A DNA stretch of 48,694 nt, from positions 1 to 48,694 of the forward strand of contig CAJTOO010000024.1 of the NCBI GenBank assembly GCA_910577735.1, given 5' to 3'. This DNA comes from an uncultured Lachnospiraceae bacterium. Lineage in GTDB: Bacteria > Bacillota > Clostridia > Lachnospirales > Lachnospiraceae. Under the pieces are notes generated by a model. The model was not told the origin of the DNA, ran no database searches, and saw nothing but the letters and a program-made list of their open reading frames with translations. A program made the position numbers and the translations under genes. Below, piece after piece: positions 31,951 through 40,301 of the stretch (within the stretch, counting starts at the first letter, position 1; the number at the start of each line of letters is the position of its first letter).

Positions 31951-33939
31951 ATGAAAGGACAAAATAGGGAGCAGATGGACGATTTAGAATTAAAGTACCT
32001 GAAAAGTTTATCCAAACAATATCCGACCATTGCGGCGGCATCGACGGAGATCATCAATTTACAGGCAATCCTGAATCTGCCGAAGGGAACGGAACATTTT
32101 ATGACAGACATTCATGGAGAGTATGAGCAGTTTAAGCATGTCCTGAAAAACGGGTCCGGTTCCGTGCGGCGTAAGATTGATGAGGCATTTGGCAATACCC
32201 TGAGCATCAGGGATAAAAAGAGCCTGGCTACATTGATTTATTATCCTGAGGAGAAGCTGGATATCGTGATGCAGGAGGAGGACGAGAGTTCCATCGAGGA
32301 CTGGTATAAGATTACCCTTCACCGCCTGGTGCAGATTACGAAACGGGTCTCTTCCAAGTATACCAGATCCAAAGTGCGCAAAGCGCTGCCGAAGGACTTT
32401 TCCTACATCATTGAGGAACTGATCACGGAGAAGGCGGAGATTCAGGATAAGGAAGCTTATTATAATGAAATTATCCATACGATTATCCGGATAGGCAGGG
32501 CACCGGAGTTTATCGTTGCCTTGAGCAATCTGATTCAGCGGCTGGTCATTGACCATCTTCATATCGTGGGAGATATCTTTGACAGAGGCCCAGGCCCTCA
32601 TATTATTCTCGATACCCTCTGTCAGTATCATTCGGTGGACGTGCAGTGGGGAAATCATGACATTGTCTGGATGGGGGCGGCAAGCGGTCATCTGGCCTGC
32701 ATTGCCAATGTGATTCGGATGGCGGCCCGGTATGGGAATCTGGACACTTTAGAAGAAGGCTATGGTATTAATCTGATTCCTCTGGCTACCTTTGCGCTGG
32801 CTGCTTATAAAGATACAGACTGTGAGGCATTTACCATCAAATATAATACGGATTACGATACCAAGGATTTGAGCCTTGATATGAAGATGCATAAAGCCAT
32901 TGCCATATTGCAGTTTAAGCTGGAAGGACAGCTGATCATGCGGCGCCCGGAATTTGGCATGCAGGACAGGCTGCTTTTAGAGCATATTGACTATGAGAAT
33001 AAGGCACTGGTCATTGACGGGGTATCCTATCCCATGAAAGATGTGGATTTTCCGACGATTAACAGAAACCGTCCTTACGAACTGACACTGGAAGAACAAC
33101 AGGTGATGGAACGTCTGCGGCAGGGATTTGTGAAGTGCGAGAAATTACAGAAGCATGTGCGGTTCCTCTTTTCTAAAGGAGGACTTTATAAGATTTATAA
33201 TTCCAATCTGCTCTACCATGGCTGTATGCCCATGGATGAGGAAGGAAATTTTAATAAAGTTAATGTTTACGGAGAGGAATACAGCGGCAAGGAACTGTAT
33301 GATGTGCTGGAGCATTATGCCAGAAAAGGTTACTATGCACACAATAACTTGCAGGAAAAGTTAAAGGGACAGGATATCATCTGGTATATCTGGGCAGGTC
33401 CCAATTCGCCGGTCTTTGGCAAGGATAAAATGGCTACCTTTGAGCGGTACTTCCTGTTAGATCAGGAGATGCACAAAGAGACCAAGAACAGCTATTACAG
33501 ACTGCTGGACAATGAGGAGGTCATTAATAAGATACTGCGGGAGTTCGGCCTGGACGAGACACACTCCCATATTGTGAACGGACATGTGCCGGTGGAACTT
33601 AAGAAAGGAGAGACACCCATCAAGTGCGGCGGCAAACTGCTGATCATTGACGGCGGATTCTCTAAGGCATATCAGGATAAGACCGGTATTGCCGGATACA
33701 CGCTGGTGGTCAATTCCTATGGTATGCGTCTGGTGGCCCATGAGCCTTTTGAGTCCACGGAGTCGGCAATCCTGCATGAATCAGACATCTTTTCTGATTC
33801 CGTTATTTTAGAGACCACATCGCTGCGCCAGAAGATAGCCGATACAGAGATCGGGATGGAACTGCGGGAGAGTATTCATCAGCTGGAAGAGCTGCTGCAG
33901 GCATACCGGGATGGCATTTTGATTGAAAAAGGTGTTTAG
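31951..33939 (+). CDS. fbp: Class III fructose-1,6-bisphosphatase
   Basis: This protein of about 662 residues dephosphorylates fructose 1,6-bisphosphate in gluconeogenesis. It is the large Firmicutes/Bacteroidetes type: KYLKSLSKQYPTIAAASTEIINLQAILNLPKGTEHFMTDIHGEY at the start, metallophosphatase motifs GDIFDRGPGPH and QWGNHDIVWMGA, and GHVPVELKKGETPIKCGGKLLIIDGGF near the end. The start is uncertain: ATG 31951 or ATG 31975 (AGGGAG close upstream, MDDLELKYLK, typical length). A bidirectional terminator follows. Confidence 0.95.
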   Translation: MKGQNREQMDDLELKYLKSLSKQYPTIAAASTEIINLQAILNLPKGTEHFMTDIHGEYEQFKHVLKNGSGSVRRKIDEAFGNTLSIRDKKSLATLIYYPEEKLDIVMQEEDESSIEDWYKITLHRLVQITKRVSSKYTRSKVRKALPKDFSYIIEELITEKAEIQDKEAYYNEIIHTIIRIGRAPEFIVALSNLIQRLVIDHLHIVGDIFDRGPGPHIILDTLCQYHSVDVQWGNHDIVWMGAASGHLACIANVIRMAARYGNLDTLEEGYGINLIPLATFALAAYKDTDCEAFTIKYNTDYDTKDLSLDMKMHKAIAILQFKLEGQLIMRRPEFGMQDRLLLEHIDYENKALVIDGVSYPMKDVDFPTINRNRPYELTLEEQQVMERLRQGFVKCEKLQKHVRFLFSKGGLYKIYNSNLLYHGCMPMDEEGNFNKVNVYGEEYSGKELYDVLEHYARKGYYAHNNLQEKLKGQDIIWYIWAGPNSPVFGKDKMATFERYFLLDQEMHKETKNSYYRLLDNEEVINKILREFGLDETHSHIVNGHVPVELKKGETPIKCGGKLLIIDGGFSKAYQDKTGIAGYTLVVNSYGMRLVAHEPFESTESAILHESDIFSDSVILETTSLRQKIADTEIGMELRESIHQLEELLQAYRDGILIEKGV

Positions 33940-33963
33940 CATGTAAAGACTATGAATGGTCAT

Positions 33964-34002
33964 AAAATTTCCCAGACGTTATGAGAGCGTCTGGGAAATT
34001 TT
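33964..34002. terminator. Bidirectional terminator between fbp and the lipoprotein gene
   Basis: A 15-bp perfect stem (33964-33978 with 33988-34002, GCGTCTGGG core), with A-run and T-run built into the arms so that it works in both directions for two convergent genes. Confidence 0.88.
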
Positions 34003-34010
34003 GGGTTTTC

Positions 34011-34502
34011 TTAGTGAACGTTGGAATTTGTAGTGTTGTCTGTACCTGTCACATCATCCACCATGTTCTCAACGCCTGTAGCGGCATCATCAATGATGTC
34101 AGAAGCGGCGTTACCGGCGTCGTCAATGGCATCGCCGACAGCGCTTCCTGCATTGCCGTTGTTGGTCGTATTGTTGTTGTCACCAGCTGTCACATCGTTT
34201 ACGTTGTCGTTATTGTCGGTTCCGATGGTGTTATCGTCCGTGAGCCCGTCATCTGCTGTGCCGTTCATACCATCGTCTGTTGTGCCGGTACCAGTAGTGC
34301 CGGTTCCGGTGGTACCGGTACTTGTTGTGCCAGTACCATTATCTGTGCCTGTTGTGGTATCGGAAGTGGTTCCGGTACCTGTCTGTGTGCCGTTTGTATT
34401 ATTTCCGTTGTCGGCATTTGTGTTTCTGTTACCACAGGCAGTCATCATAGACATGGTCAGTACCATAAGAGAAACAAATAGTAATGTTTTTGTCTTTTTC
34501 AT
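34011..34502 (-). CDS. Low-complexity Thr/Gly/Asn/Asp-rich lipoprotein
   Basis: This 163-residue protein has a lipoprotein signal (KKTKTLLFVSLMVLTMSMMTACG) with the lipidated cysteine at about residue 24. The rest is a disordered acidic repeat region built from T, G, N and D, with many TGT units. Such tails occur in surface-attached small lipoproteins, but no function is known. AAGGAG precedes the ATG at 34502. The repeat-rich DNA gives long open frames on the other strand, which are not genes. Confidence 0.75.
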   Translation of the reverse strand: MKKTKTLLFVSLMVLTMSMMTACGNRNTNADNGNNTNGTQTGTGTTSDTTTGTDNGTGTTSTGTTGTGTTGTGTTDDGMNGTADDGLTDDNTIGTDNNDNVNDVTAGDNNNTTNNGNAGSAVGDAIDDAGNAASDIIDDAATGVENMVDDVTGTDNTTNSNVH

Positions 34503-34723
34503 GATTTCACTCCTTTGCATGAATTACTGATATTAAAACAGAAGGTTTGATAAACTTCCTGTTCTTATGTTATTATGTCTGTTAGATGGTAAAATATGCA
34601 CGGCATATTTATTCTGAAAGACATCATAAATTACCGTTTTTTGGAAAAGTTTCGGCATATGACCTTTGCATGATGGAAAGTGAAATTACCGATTTTGAAA
34701 AAATAGAATCGAGGAAGAAAGAT

Positions 34724-35509
34724 ATGGAATTTCGACCCTGTATTGATATTCACAATGGCAGTGTCAAACAGATTGTAGGCGGCAGTTTGAAGGATCAGGG
34801 CGATCAGGCCCGGGAAAATTTCGTGGCTGCCCAGGATGCGGCATTTTTTGCCAGACTTTATCAGGAATATCAAATAAAGAATGGACATATTATACTCTTG
34901 AATCCGGTATCTTCCTCTTATTATAAAGAAACCAAAGAACAGGCTCTTGCGGCCCTGCGCGCTTATCCGGGGGGATTGCAGGCAGGCGGCGGCATCACAC
35001 CGGATAATGCGTGTGAATTTCTGAATGCAGGGGCAAGTCATGTTATTGTCACTTCCTATGTGTTCCAGGGCGGACAGATTCAGTATGACAGATTGCGGGA
35101 ACTGGTGCACAAAGTGGGTTCTGAAAATCTGGTATTGGATTTAAGTGTGAGAGCAAGAGACGGGCATTACTATATTGTGACCGACAGATGGCAGAAGTAT
35201 ACTGCGGTGGAACTGACTGAGAAGACCATGGATGAATTGTCTGTCTATTGTGATGAATTTCTGGTACATGCGGTGGATGTGGAAGGAAAGGCTTCCGGCA
35301 TTGAGGAGTCTGTGGTGAGCCTTTTAGGGACCTGGGGAAAGATTCCGGTCACCTACGCGGGCGGGGTTCATAACTTTCAGGATCTGGAGCGGCTTAAGAT
35401 TCTGGGACAGGACAGAGTTCATGTGACGATTGGCAGTGCACTGGATCTCTTTGGCGGGCAGATGCGGTTTGAGGATGTGCTTCGATTTGTGCATAAAATG
35501 AAAGCGTAG
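34724..35509 (+). CDS. hisA: Eukaryotic-type phosphoribosylformimino-AICAR ribotide isomerase
   Basis: This 261-residue TIM-barrel enzyme performs the fourth step of histidine synthesis. It follows the yeast His6-type sequence rather than the usual bacterial HisA: FRPCIDIHNGSVKQIVGGSL, LQAGGGITPDNACEFLNAGASHVIVTSYVF, VLDLSVRARDGHYYIVTDRWQK, EFLVHAVDVEGKASGIEE and VTYAGGVHNFQDLE. The catalytic aspartates are D9 and the one in HAVDVEG. The ATG at 34724 has GAGGA upstream and gives the correct N-terminus. No other his genes are in the window. Confidence 0.92.
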   Translation: MEFRPCIDIHNGSVKQIVGGSLKDQGDQARENFVAAQDAAFFARLYQEYQIKNGHIILLNPVSSSYYKETKEQALAALRAYPGGLQAGGGITPDNACEFLNAGASHVIVTSYVFQGGQIQYDRLRELVHKVGSENLVLDLSVRARDGHYYIVTDRWQKYTAVELTEKTMDELSVYCDEFLVHAVDVEGKASGIEESVVSLLGTWGKIPVTYAGGVHNFQDLERLKILGQDRVHVTIGSALDLFGGQMRFEDVLRFVHKMKA

Positions 35510-35546
35510 AAGAAGGCAGCAAAATCCTATATGATATAAACAAAAA

Positions 35547-35579
35547 AGAACCTGTCGCATTGACAGGTTCTCTTTTTCT
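35547..35579 (+). terminator. Terminator after hisA
   Basis: AGAACCTGTC (35547-35556) pairs with GACAGGTTCT (35562-35571), followed by CTTTTTCTC. Confidence 0.85.
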
Positions 35580-35685
35580 CTAATCCGTTACAACAATATT
35601 GCTGATTCTAAATAAAATTCATCATTTATATTTAAGAACAGGCACATCGTGATACTGATTATCGATGTTATAAGTCCGATGTCTC

Positions 35686-35886
35686 TTATAACTTTGTTAC
35701 ATTTACGGCCTGGGGTCCTTTCTCGCCGTTTACTACTTCATACTCAACCTCAGCGCCCTCTTCGAGAGACTTGAAGCCTTCCATGTTGAGTCCTGAATAG
35801 TGAACGAATACATCGTTACCCTGCTCATCGGAGATAAAGCCGTAGCCCTTTTGGTTGTTAAACCACTTTACTGTACCTTTGTTCAT
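35686..35886 (-). CDS. Cold shock protein
   Basis: This 66-residue single cold-shock OB fold binds RNA and single-stranded DNA. RNP1 KGYGFISD and RNP2 VFVHYS are both intact, in MNKGTVKWFNNQKGYGFI. TGGAGG precedes the ATG at 35886; a longer frame upstream is not used. The promoter is shown separately. It is a standalone gene, convergent with hisA. Confidence 0.97.
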   Translation of the reverse strand: MNKGTVKWFNNQKGYGFISDEQGNDVFVHYSGLNMEGFKSLEEGAEVEYEVVNGEKGPQAVNVTKL

Positions 35887-35935
35887 TGTAGATACCTCCA
35901 AGAATATTAAAAATGCGTTGATTGACAACACCCAT

Positions 35936-35964
35936 AGAATAGCATATATCCTTATAAATGTAAA
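35936..35964 (-). promoter_or_regulatory. Cold shock gene promoter
   Basis: On the minus strand TTTACA (35959-35964), 17 bases, TATTCT (35936-35941), with TG one base before the -10. It leaves a leader of about 45 bases. Confidence 0.75.
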
Positions 35965-36119
35965 GCTTTCTTTTTCGCTAAAGTCATGATTTTGTCGAAT
36001 GTAGTGCTTTATGTAAACAAATATTGGCATTTGTACTTCGTTTGTGGTTTAATATAAAAAGAATTTTCGAGATATCGGATGTAGTATTTTTGTTTATTAA
36101 ATGAAAAAGGAAAGACCTC

Positions 36120-36407
36120 TTACTTGTGAAGCCGTTCAAATATCAACTCATAACCGTCATTTCCATAGTTCAGGGAACGGTTGACACGGCTGATCGTGGC
36201 AGTAGAGGCACCGGTCTTATCGGCGATTTCAAGATAGGTCTTGTGGGCCTTTAACATGGAAGCCACTTCAAAGCGCTGGGATAGTGATAAGAGTTCATTA
36301 ACGGTGCACAAATCTTCAAAGAAATCATAACATTCTTCTAAGGACTCCAGACATAAAATAGCCTGAAATAAATGGTCCACAGCATCATTTTTAATCTTTT
36401 TATTCAT
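36120..36407 (-). CDS. YerC/YecD-family TrpR-like regulator
   Basis: This 95-residue protein is a TrpR-superfamily DNA-binding protein. The helix-turn-helix is visible in SLSQRFEVASMLKAHKTYLEIADKTGASTATISRVNRSLNYG. The family is conserved in Firmicutes, with no agreed target. The ATG at 36407 has GAGGTG six bases before it. It stands between the cold shock and transporter genes, all on the minus strand but with separate spacing. Confidence 0.93.
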   Translation of the reverse strand: MNKKIKNDAVDHLFQAILCLESLEECYDFFEDLCTVNELLSLSQRFEVASMLKAHKTYLEIADKTGASTATISRVNRSLNYGNDGYELIFERLHK

Positions 36408-36557
36408 AGAAGACACCTCACTGTTGTGTTAGCAAATATGCTGAATCAATCTTCGCTATTATCCAAAATTATTAAAACATAATACTTTCGCGCGTTAAAA
36501 CTTTACAGATATTATGTATCAATATAACATGGGGAAAGGATTTTGTAAATAACAATG

Positions 36558-37421
36558 TCACATCACCGCTGCCACGATACCGGCAATAATGATCGCCGCG
36601 CACACGAGTTTATGGGTTGTGTTCTTTTCTCGAAAAAGAAACCGTCCGGCCAGTATCGTCACTACACAGCCGGATTGCTTTAAGAGGGTCATTACGGTAA
36701 TGCGGCTTCCCTCCATGCCGTTGGCTACAAAGAGCGCCCTGTCCGCGATGACAATGAGCAGACTCAGAAGCCAGACCCACTGGTTGCGCACAGCGCTTCC
36801 CCAATTCACAGGCACACGGCTGACCAAAATGAAAAGCAGATAAAATAAGGTCAGAAAAAGCAGATACCAGAATTGCAGCTGGGAACTGCTGATATCCTTC
36901 ATCAGAATCTTATCCAACAATCCCGATACCGCATTTAAAAGACAGGATGCAAAAGCCATTACCACATACCTGACTTCCACGGCTTCACCGGCCTTTGATA
37001 CGCCGTTTTGCCTGCTTCCTGGATGGTATTTTAAGAGCAGAAGCCCTGCCGACACCAAAAGAAGCCCCAGGACCTGATATGGGCCAAGGATTTCCTGCAT
37101 CACCGCCACGCCCAGAAGCGTGGCAAAAAGCACTCTGGAAAGATCCAGCACGCCATAAAGACTGATAGGCATCTTTTTAATCGCCTTAAAACTGCACATC
37201 CAGGCCAGAAAAATTACAAAAGATTTCATCGCTATGTAAAAGTAGAAATGCAGTTCCAGTCCCATTGCATTCTTGACGTCTGGTAAGACTATCAGAAAAG
37301 AAAGCAAAGTATACATAAACAATACCTCTATGGTAGAGTTTTTGCTCAAAGCCTTCTTTTTTACAATCTCGCGAACGCCTTTCAATACGCCGTACAACAG
37401 CACCAGCGCAATCCACATCAT
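36558..37421 (-). CDS. EamA/DMT-family transporter
   Basis: This 287-residue membrane protein has about ten helices in two EamA repeats (about 1-130 and 150-287), the signature of the drug/metabolite transporter superfamily. Landmarks are LVLLYGVLKGVREIVKKKA at the start and LFREKNTTHKLVCAAIIIAGIVAAVM at the end. The substrate is unknown; exporters of amino acids or nucleosides and glucose/ribose-type uptake carriers occur in the family. AGGATTGG precedes the ATG at 37421. Confidence 0.9.
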   Translation of the reverse strand: MMWIALVLLYGVLKGVREIVKKKALSKNSTIEVLFMYTLLSFLIVLPDVKNAMGLELHFYFYIAMKSFVIFLAWMCSFKAIKKMPISLYGVLDLSRVLFATLLGVAVMQEILGPYQVLGLLLVSAGLLLLKYHPGSRQNGVSKAGEAVEVRYVVMAFASCLLNAVSGLLDKILMKDISSSQLQFWYLLFLTLFYLLFILVSRVPVNWGSAVRNQWVWLLSLLIVIADRALFVANGMEGSRITVMTLLKQSGCVVTILAGRFLFREKNTTHKLVCAAIIIAGIVAAVM

Positions 37422-37514
37422 TTCCAATCCTGCCGTCTCCCTTCGTAATCTTTATCTTCAATCGTAAAAAAATAGCTGTAAAGCATTTCCACACTTTACA
37501 ACTATACGCTAAAG

Positions 37515-37585
37515 AGCAGGCGAGGGGAATCGAACCCCCCTCCCAAGCTTGGGAAGCTTGTATTCTACCGATGAACTACGCCTGC
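37515..37585 (-). tRNA. tRNA-Gly (anticodon CCC)
   Basis: On the minus strand the acceptor GCAGGCG (37585-37579) pairs with CGCCTGC (37522-37516), with T as discriminator. The anticodon stem CAAGC/GCTTG encloses TTCCCAA, giving anticodon CCC. The T loop is GGTTCGATTCC. CCA is not encoded. TATACT about 20 bases upstream (37604-37609, minus strand) is a likely -10. Confidence 0.95.
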
Positions 37586-37644
37586 AAACTTTGTGACTTC
37601 CTTAGTATACCATTATTTTTGCAAAAAGAAAAGTAAAATTTTTT

Positions 37645-37731
37645 GTCGGCGGATGTCGGCGGACAATTTTGCGGACAATTATAATTAAGAACGGGGCAAA
37701 TCAGTAAGCAAATCAGTAAGCAAATCAGTAA
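37645..37731. repeat. Cluster of short tandem repeats upstream of the DUF1836 gene
   Basis: Two GTCGGCGGA units (37645 and 37655), two CGGACAATT units (37660 and 37672) and three exact 12-bp copies of GCAAATCAGTAA (37696-37731). Confidence 0.85.
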
Positions 37732-37744
37732 AAGAAATAAACAC

Positions 37745-37773
37745 TTGTCATGTAGTAATAAAAACTATATAAT
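37745..37773 (+). promoter_or_regulatory. Promoter of the DUF1836-Hpt pair
   Basis: TTGTCA (37745-37750), 17 bases, TATAAT (37768-37773), close to consensus. The tandem 12-bp repeats end 13 bases before the -35. Confidence 0.85.
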
Positions 37774-37866
37774 AGAGTGTAAATATTATTAATGATATGA
37801 AAGGATGCAGGAAAGCCGATATTGTATCTGCATCTTCAGCGCAGAACGCTATGAAATGGAGTAAAA

Positions 37867-38535
37867 ATGACGATCAACATGGAAGATTTGTTGAACAGTA
37901 TATTGAACAGCCTGGATAGAATAGAGTATATCAAGGCGGAAGATATTCCGGATATCGATCTTTATATGGATCAGGTGACGACTTTTATGGAATCCCATCT
38001 GAGAAATTCAGCCAGAAATCCCCAGAGTGATAAGATTCTGACCAAGACTATGATCAATAATTATGCCAAAAACAATCTGCTGCCGCCGCCAATCAAGAAG
38101 AAATATTCCAAAGACCATGTGCTGCTTCTTATTTTCATCTATTATTATAAGGGAATCCTGTCCATCAGCGATATCCAGGACCTTCTCAAGCCGATTAAGG
38201 AACGCTTTTTTGCCAATGGAAAAGAATTTGATCTGTCTTCTGTCTATGAAGAGGTATGGGGATTAGAGCAGGATCAGACTGCCGTGATGAAAGCGGATTT
38301 GGAGGAAAAGTTCCGCATTGCCCAGAAGTCTTTTGAAAACGCACCGGAAGATTCTCAGGAATTTTTGAAATTCTTTTCTTTTATCTGTATGCTGAGTTTT
38401 GATGTGTATGTGAAGACGCTCTTAATAGAGAAGATGATAGACGGATTTGCTACAAAAAGAGCCGAAAAGGAACGTAAGAAATCAAAAGTCCAGGATAAAA
38501 AGGAAGAGACTGATTTCGCAGGCAGGGAGGACTAG
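37867..38535 (+). CDS. DUF1836-domain protein
   Basis: This 222-residue protein matches the DUF1836 (BS_ykrK-like) family. The central domain has ILTKTMINNYAKNNLLPPPIKKKYSKDHVLLLIFIYYYKGILSISDIQDLL (about 57-108), which reads like a MerR-like DNA-binding helix-turn-helix. The C-terminus is highly charged (KRAEKERKKSKVQDKKEE). It may be a regulator, and the repeats beside its promoter would be an obvious autoregulatory target. The stop is directly followed by the ATG of the Hpt gene, so the two are one operon. Confidence 0.82.
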   Translation: MTINMEDLLNSILNSLDRIEYIKAEDIPDIDLYMDQVTTFMESHLRNSARNPQSDKILTKTMINNYAKNNLLPPPIKKKYSKDHVLLLIFIYYYKGILSISDIQDLLKPIKERFFANGKEFDLSSVYEEVWGLEQDQTAVMKADLEEKFRIAQKSFENAPEDSQEFLKFFSFICMLSFDVYVKTLLIEKMIDGFATKRAEKERKKSKVQDKKEETDFAGRED

Positions 38536-38907
38536 ATGGGAAAGATACAAACAATAAACGACCTGGTGCACAGAGGATTTGATGTGGAAGCAGGAATCGA
38601 ACTGTGTGCCGGGGATGAAGAACTTTATCTGGAAGTACTGGAAGAAGCTCTGGAGGAAGGAGAAGAAAAGATTCCACTGATCAAGAGTCTCTATGAGCGC
38701 AGAGATTACGAACACTATCTGGTAGAGGTGCATGGATTAAAAAATGCCATGCGGTCCATCGGGGCAAATCATCTGTCTGAAACAGCCAAGACCCAGGAAT
38801 TTGCGGTGAAAGAGCAGGCTTATGAGAAGATAGATGAGCATGTGGAAGCGCTGCTCTTAGAGTATCAGGATGTGGTAGATGCTTTGCGGGAATTATTGAG
38901 ATCATAG
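38536..38907 (+). CDS. Hpt (histidine phosphotransfer) domain protein
   Basis: This 123-residue four-helix protein is an Hpt phosphorelay module. The phosphorylatable histidine is H66 in VEVHGLKNAMRSIGANHLSETAKTQE. It would shuttle phosphate between a hybrid kinase and a response regulator, neither of which is in the window. It begins immediately after the DUF1836 stop (TAGATG), with GGGAGG upstream, so it is translated with it. Confidence 0.9.
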   Translation: MGKIQTINDLVHRGFDVEAGIELCAGDEELYLEVLEEALEEGEEKIPLIKSLYERRDYEHYLVEVHGLKNAMRSIGANHLSETAKTQEFAVKEQAYEKIDEHVEALLLEYQDVVDALRELLRS

Positions 38908-38942
38908 AGCAGCTCGTATGAATACGTTAGTTTACATAACAT

Positions 38943-38986
38943 AATAAATAGCGCCTGGCGCATTCATGTGTCAGGCGTTACTTATT
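38943..38986. terminator. Terminator between convergent Hpt and binding-protein genes
   Basis: CGCCTG (38952-38957) pairs with CAGGCG (38972-38977), with A/T-rich flanks AATAAATA and TTACTTATT pairing outside. Both genes read into it. Confidence 0.6.
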
Positions 38987-38996
38987 CTGTATGTGA

Positions 38997-40016
38997 CTAT
39001 TCTGCCGCTTTTTGGGCAAAGGATGTGTCTACCAGATCCGCATAGGGAACCCGGCCTTCCAATTCACCGGCCTCTTCCAGAATATTCTGTAGAAGGGTGA
39101 AGCTGTCTTCTTCAAAGATCAAATCTGCTTTCCAGGTATCCTGGGCTGCATATCTGGCTACGATGGTTTCTATTGTGGCCAGATCAGTCTCTGCAAACTG
39201 CGGAGCAATCACCTTGGCAATTTCTGCAGGCGTGTGGGTCTGTACATAGTCCATGCCCTTTTGTAATGCTCTGGTAAACGCTTCAATCACAGCAGGATTT
39301 TCTTCTAAATAACTCTTTTTGGCAGAAAAGGCTGTGTAGGGTACATATCCGGAATCTTCTCCGAGGGATGCCACCACATAGCCGTCACCTTTTTCTTCCA
39401 GCGAGGTGGCGTGAGGTTCGAATTCTACCGAAAATTCACCCTGTCCGCCAGAAAAGGCAGCCGCAGTAGCTCCGAAATCAATGCTTTGGTCAATAGAAAG
39501 ATCGGTGGCCGGATCCAGCCCGTTCTTTTTCAGGATATATTCAAAGACCATTTCAGGCATACCGCCGGCTCTCCCGCCCAGCACCTCTTTGCCCACCAGC
39601 ATATCCCACTGAAAATCATCAATGGGCTCTCTGGATACCAGGAAATTTCCTGCCCGTTGGGTAAGCTGAGCGAAATTTACCGCATAGTCCTCTGCCCCTT
39701 CTTTATAAGTATAGATAGTACTCTCACTCCCCATGAAGCCTATGTCTGCCTCACCTGTCAAAAGTGCTGTCATGGTCTTATCGGCACCGAATCCGGTAAC
39801 CAAGATTAGGTCAATTCCCTCCTCCTCAAAGTAACCTTCCTCGATTGCCACGTACATAGGTGCATAGAAGATAGAATGTGCCACTTCGTTAAGTACTACG
39901 GATGTCTTTGCTTTAGCGGAAGATGTATCCCCTGCGCTTCCTGTCTGTGTTCCGCAGCCATAGAGAGTGCCTATGACCAGAACGATCACAAGAAGCAAAC
40001 TGCATATTTTTTTCAT
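38997..40016 (-). CDS. NMT1/THI5-like ABC substrate-binding lipoprotein (orphan)
   Basis: This 339-residue lipoprotein has the signal LLLVIVLVIGTLYGCG (lipidated C21) and the SsuA/ThiY-type binding fold (VVLNEVAHSIFYAPMYVAIEEGYFEEEGIDLILVTGFGADKTMTALLTGEADIGFMG). Relatives bind thiamine precursors, sulfonates or other small organics for ABC uptake. GAGGAGG precedes the ATG at 40016; an in-frame upstream extension is not supported. No permease or ATPase gene is adjacent, so the partner transporter must be elsewhere. Confidence 0.9.
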   Translation of the reverse strand: MKKICSLLLVIVLVIGTLYGCGTQTGSAGDTSSAKAKTSVVLNEVAHSIFYAPMYVAIEEGYFEEEGIDLILVTGFGADKTMTALLTGEADIGFMGSESTIYTYKEGAEDYAVNFAQLTQRAGNFLVSREPIDDFQWDMLVGKEVLGGRAGGMPEMVFEYILKKNGLDPATDLSIDQSIDFGATAAAFSGGQGEFSVEFEPHATSLEEKGDGYVVASLGEDSGYVPYTAFSAKKSYLEENPAVIEAFTRALQKGMDYVQTHTPAEIAKVIAPQFAETDLATIETIVARYAAQDTWKADLIFEEDSFTLLQNILEEAGELEGRVPYADLVDTSFAQKAAE

Positions 40017-40301
40017 GATCCTCCTCGAATTGCCAGAAAGAGATCTGTCAATCCCTGAAAACATATTTATTATAGTCTATGCAGGACAGCGTAAGAAGTG
40101 AAGCAATAGAGAATAATATTGCTGTGACATATTCAATTTTTCATTCCTTTTCCGGTTGTAAAGATATGTACGGATAATTCTCTTGTCCTTGCATAAAGGG
40201 GTATGATATACTATACAAGGGTCATTCTGTGGGTAGTATAAAGTGTTGATTGTCGTTTTAAGGGTATATACTAAATGTATCAATATCAGGAGGATGGCAG
40301 A

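Noticed and set aside
33981..34530. Long plus-strand frames opposite the lipoprotein gene
   Set aside because: Antisense shadows caused by the low-complexity repeat; the minus-strand frame has signal peptide and ribosome binding site.
37696..37731. Three tandem 12-bp repeats as a CRISPR array
   Set aside because: Units are directly adjacent with no spacers and far too short.
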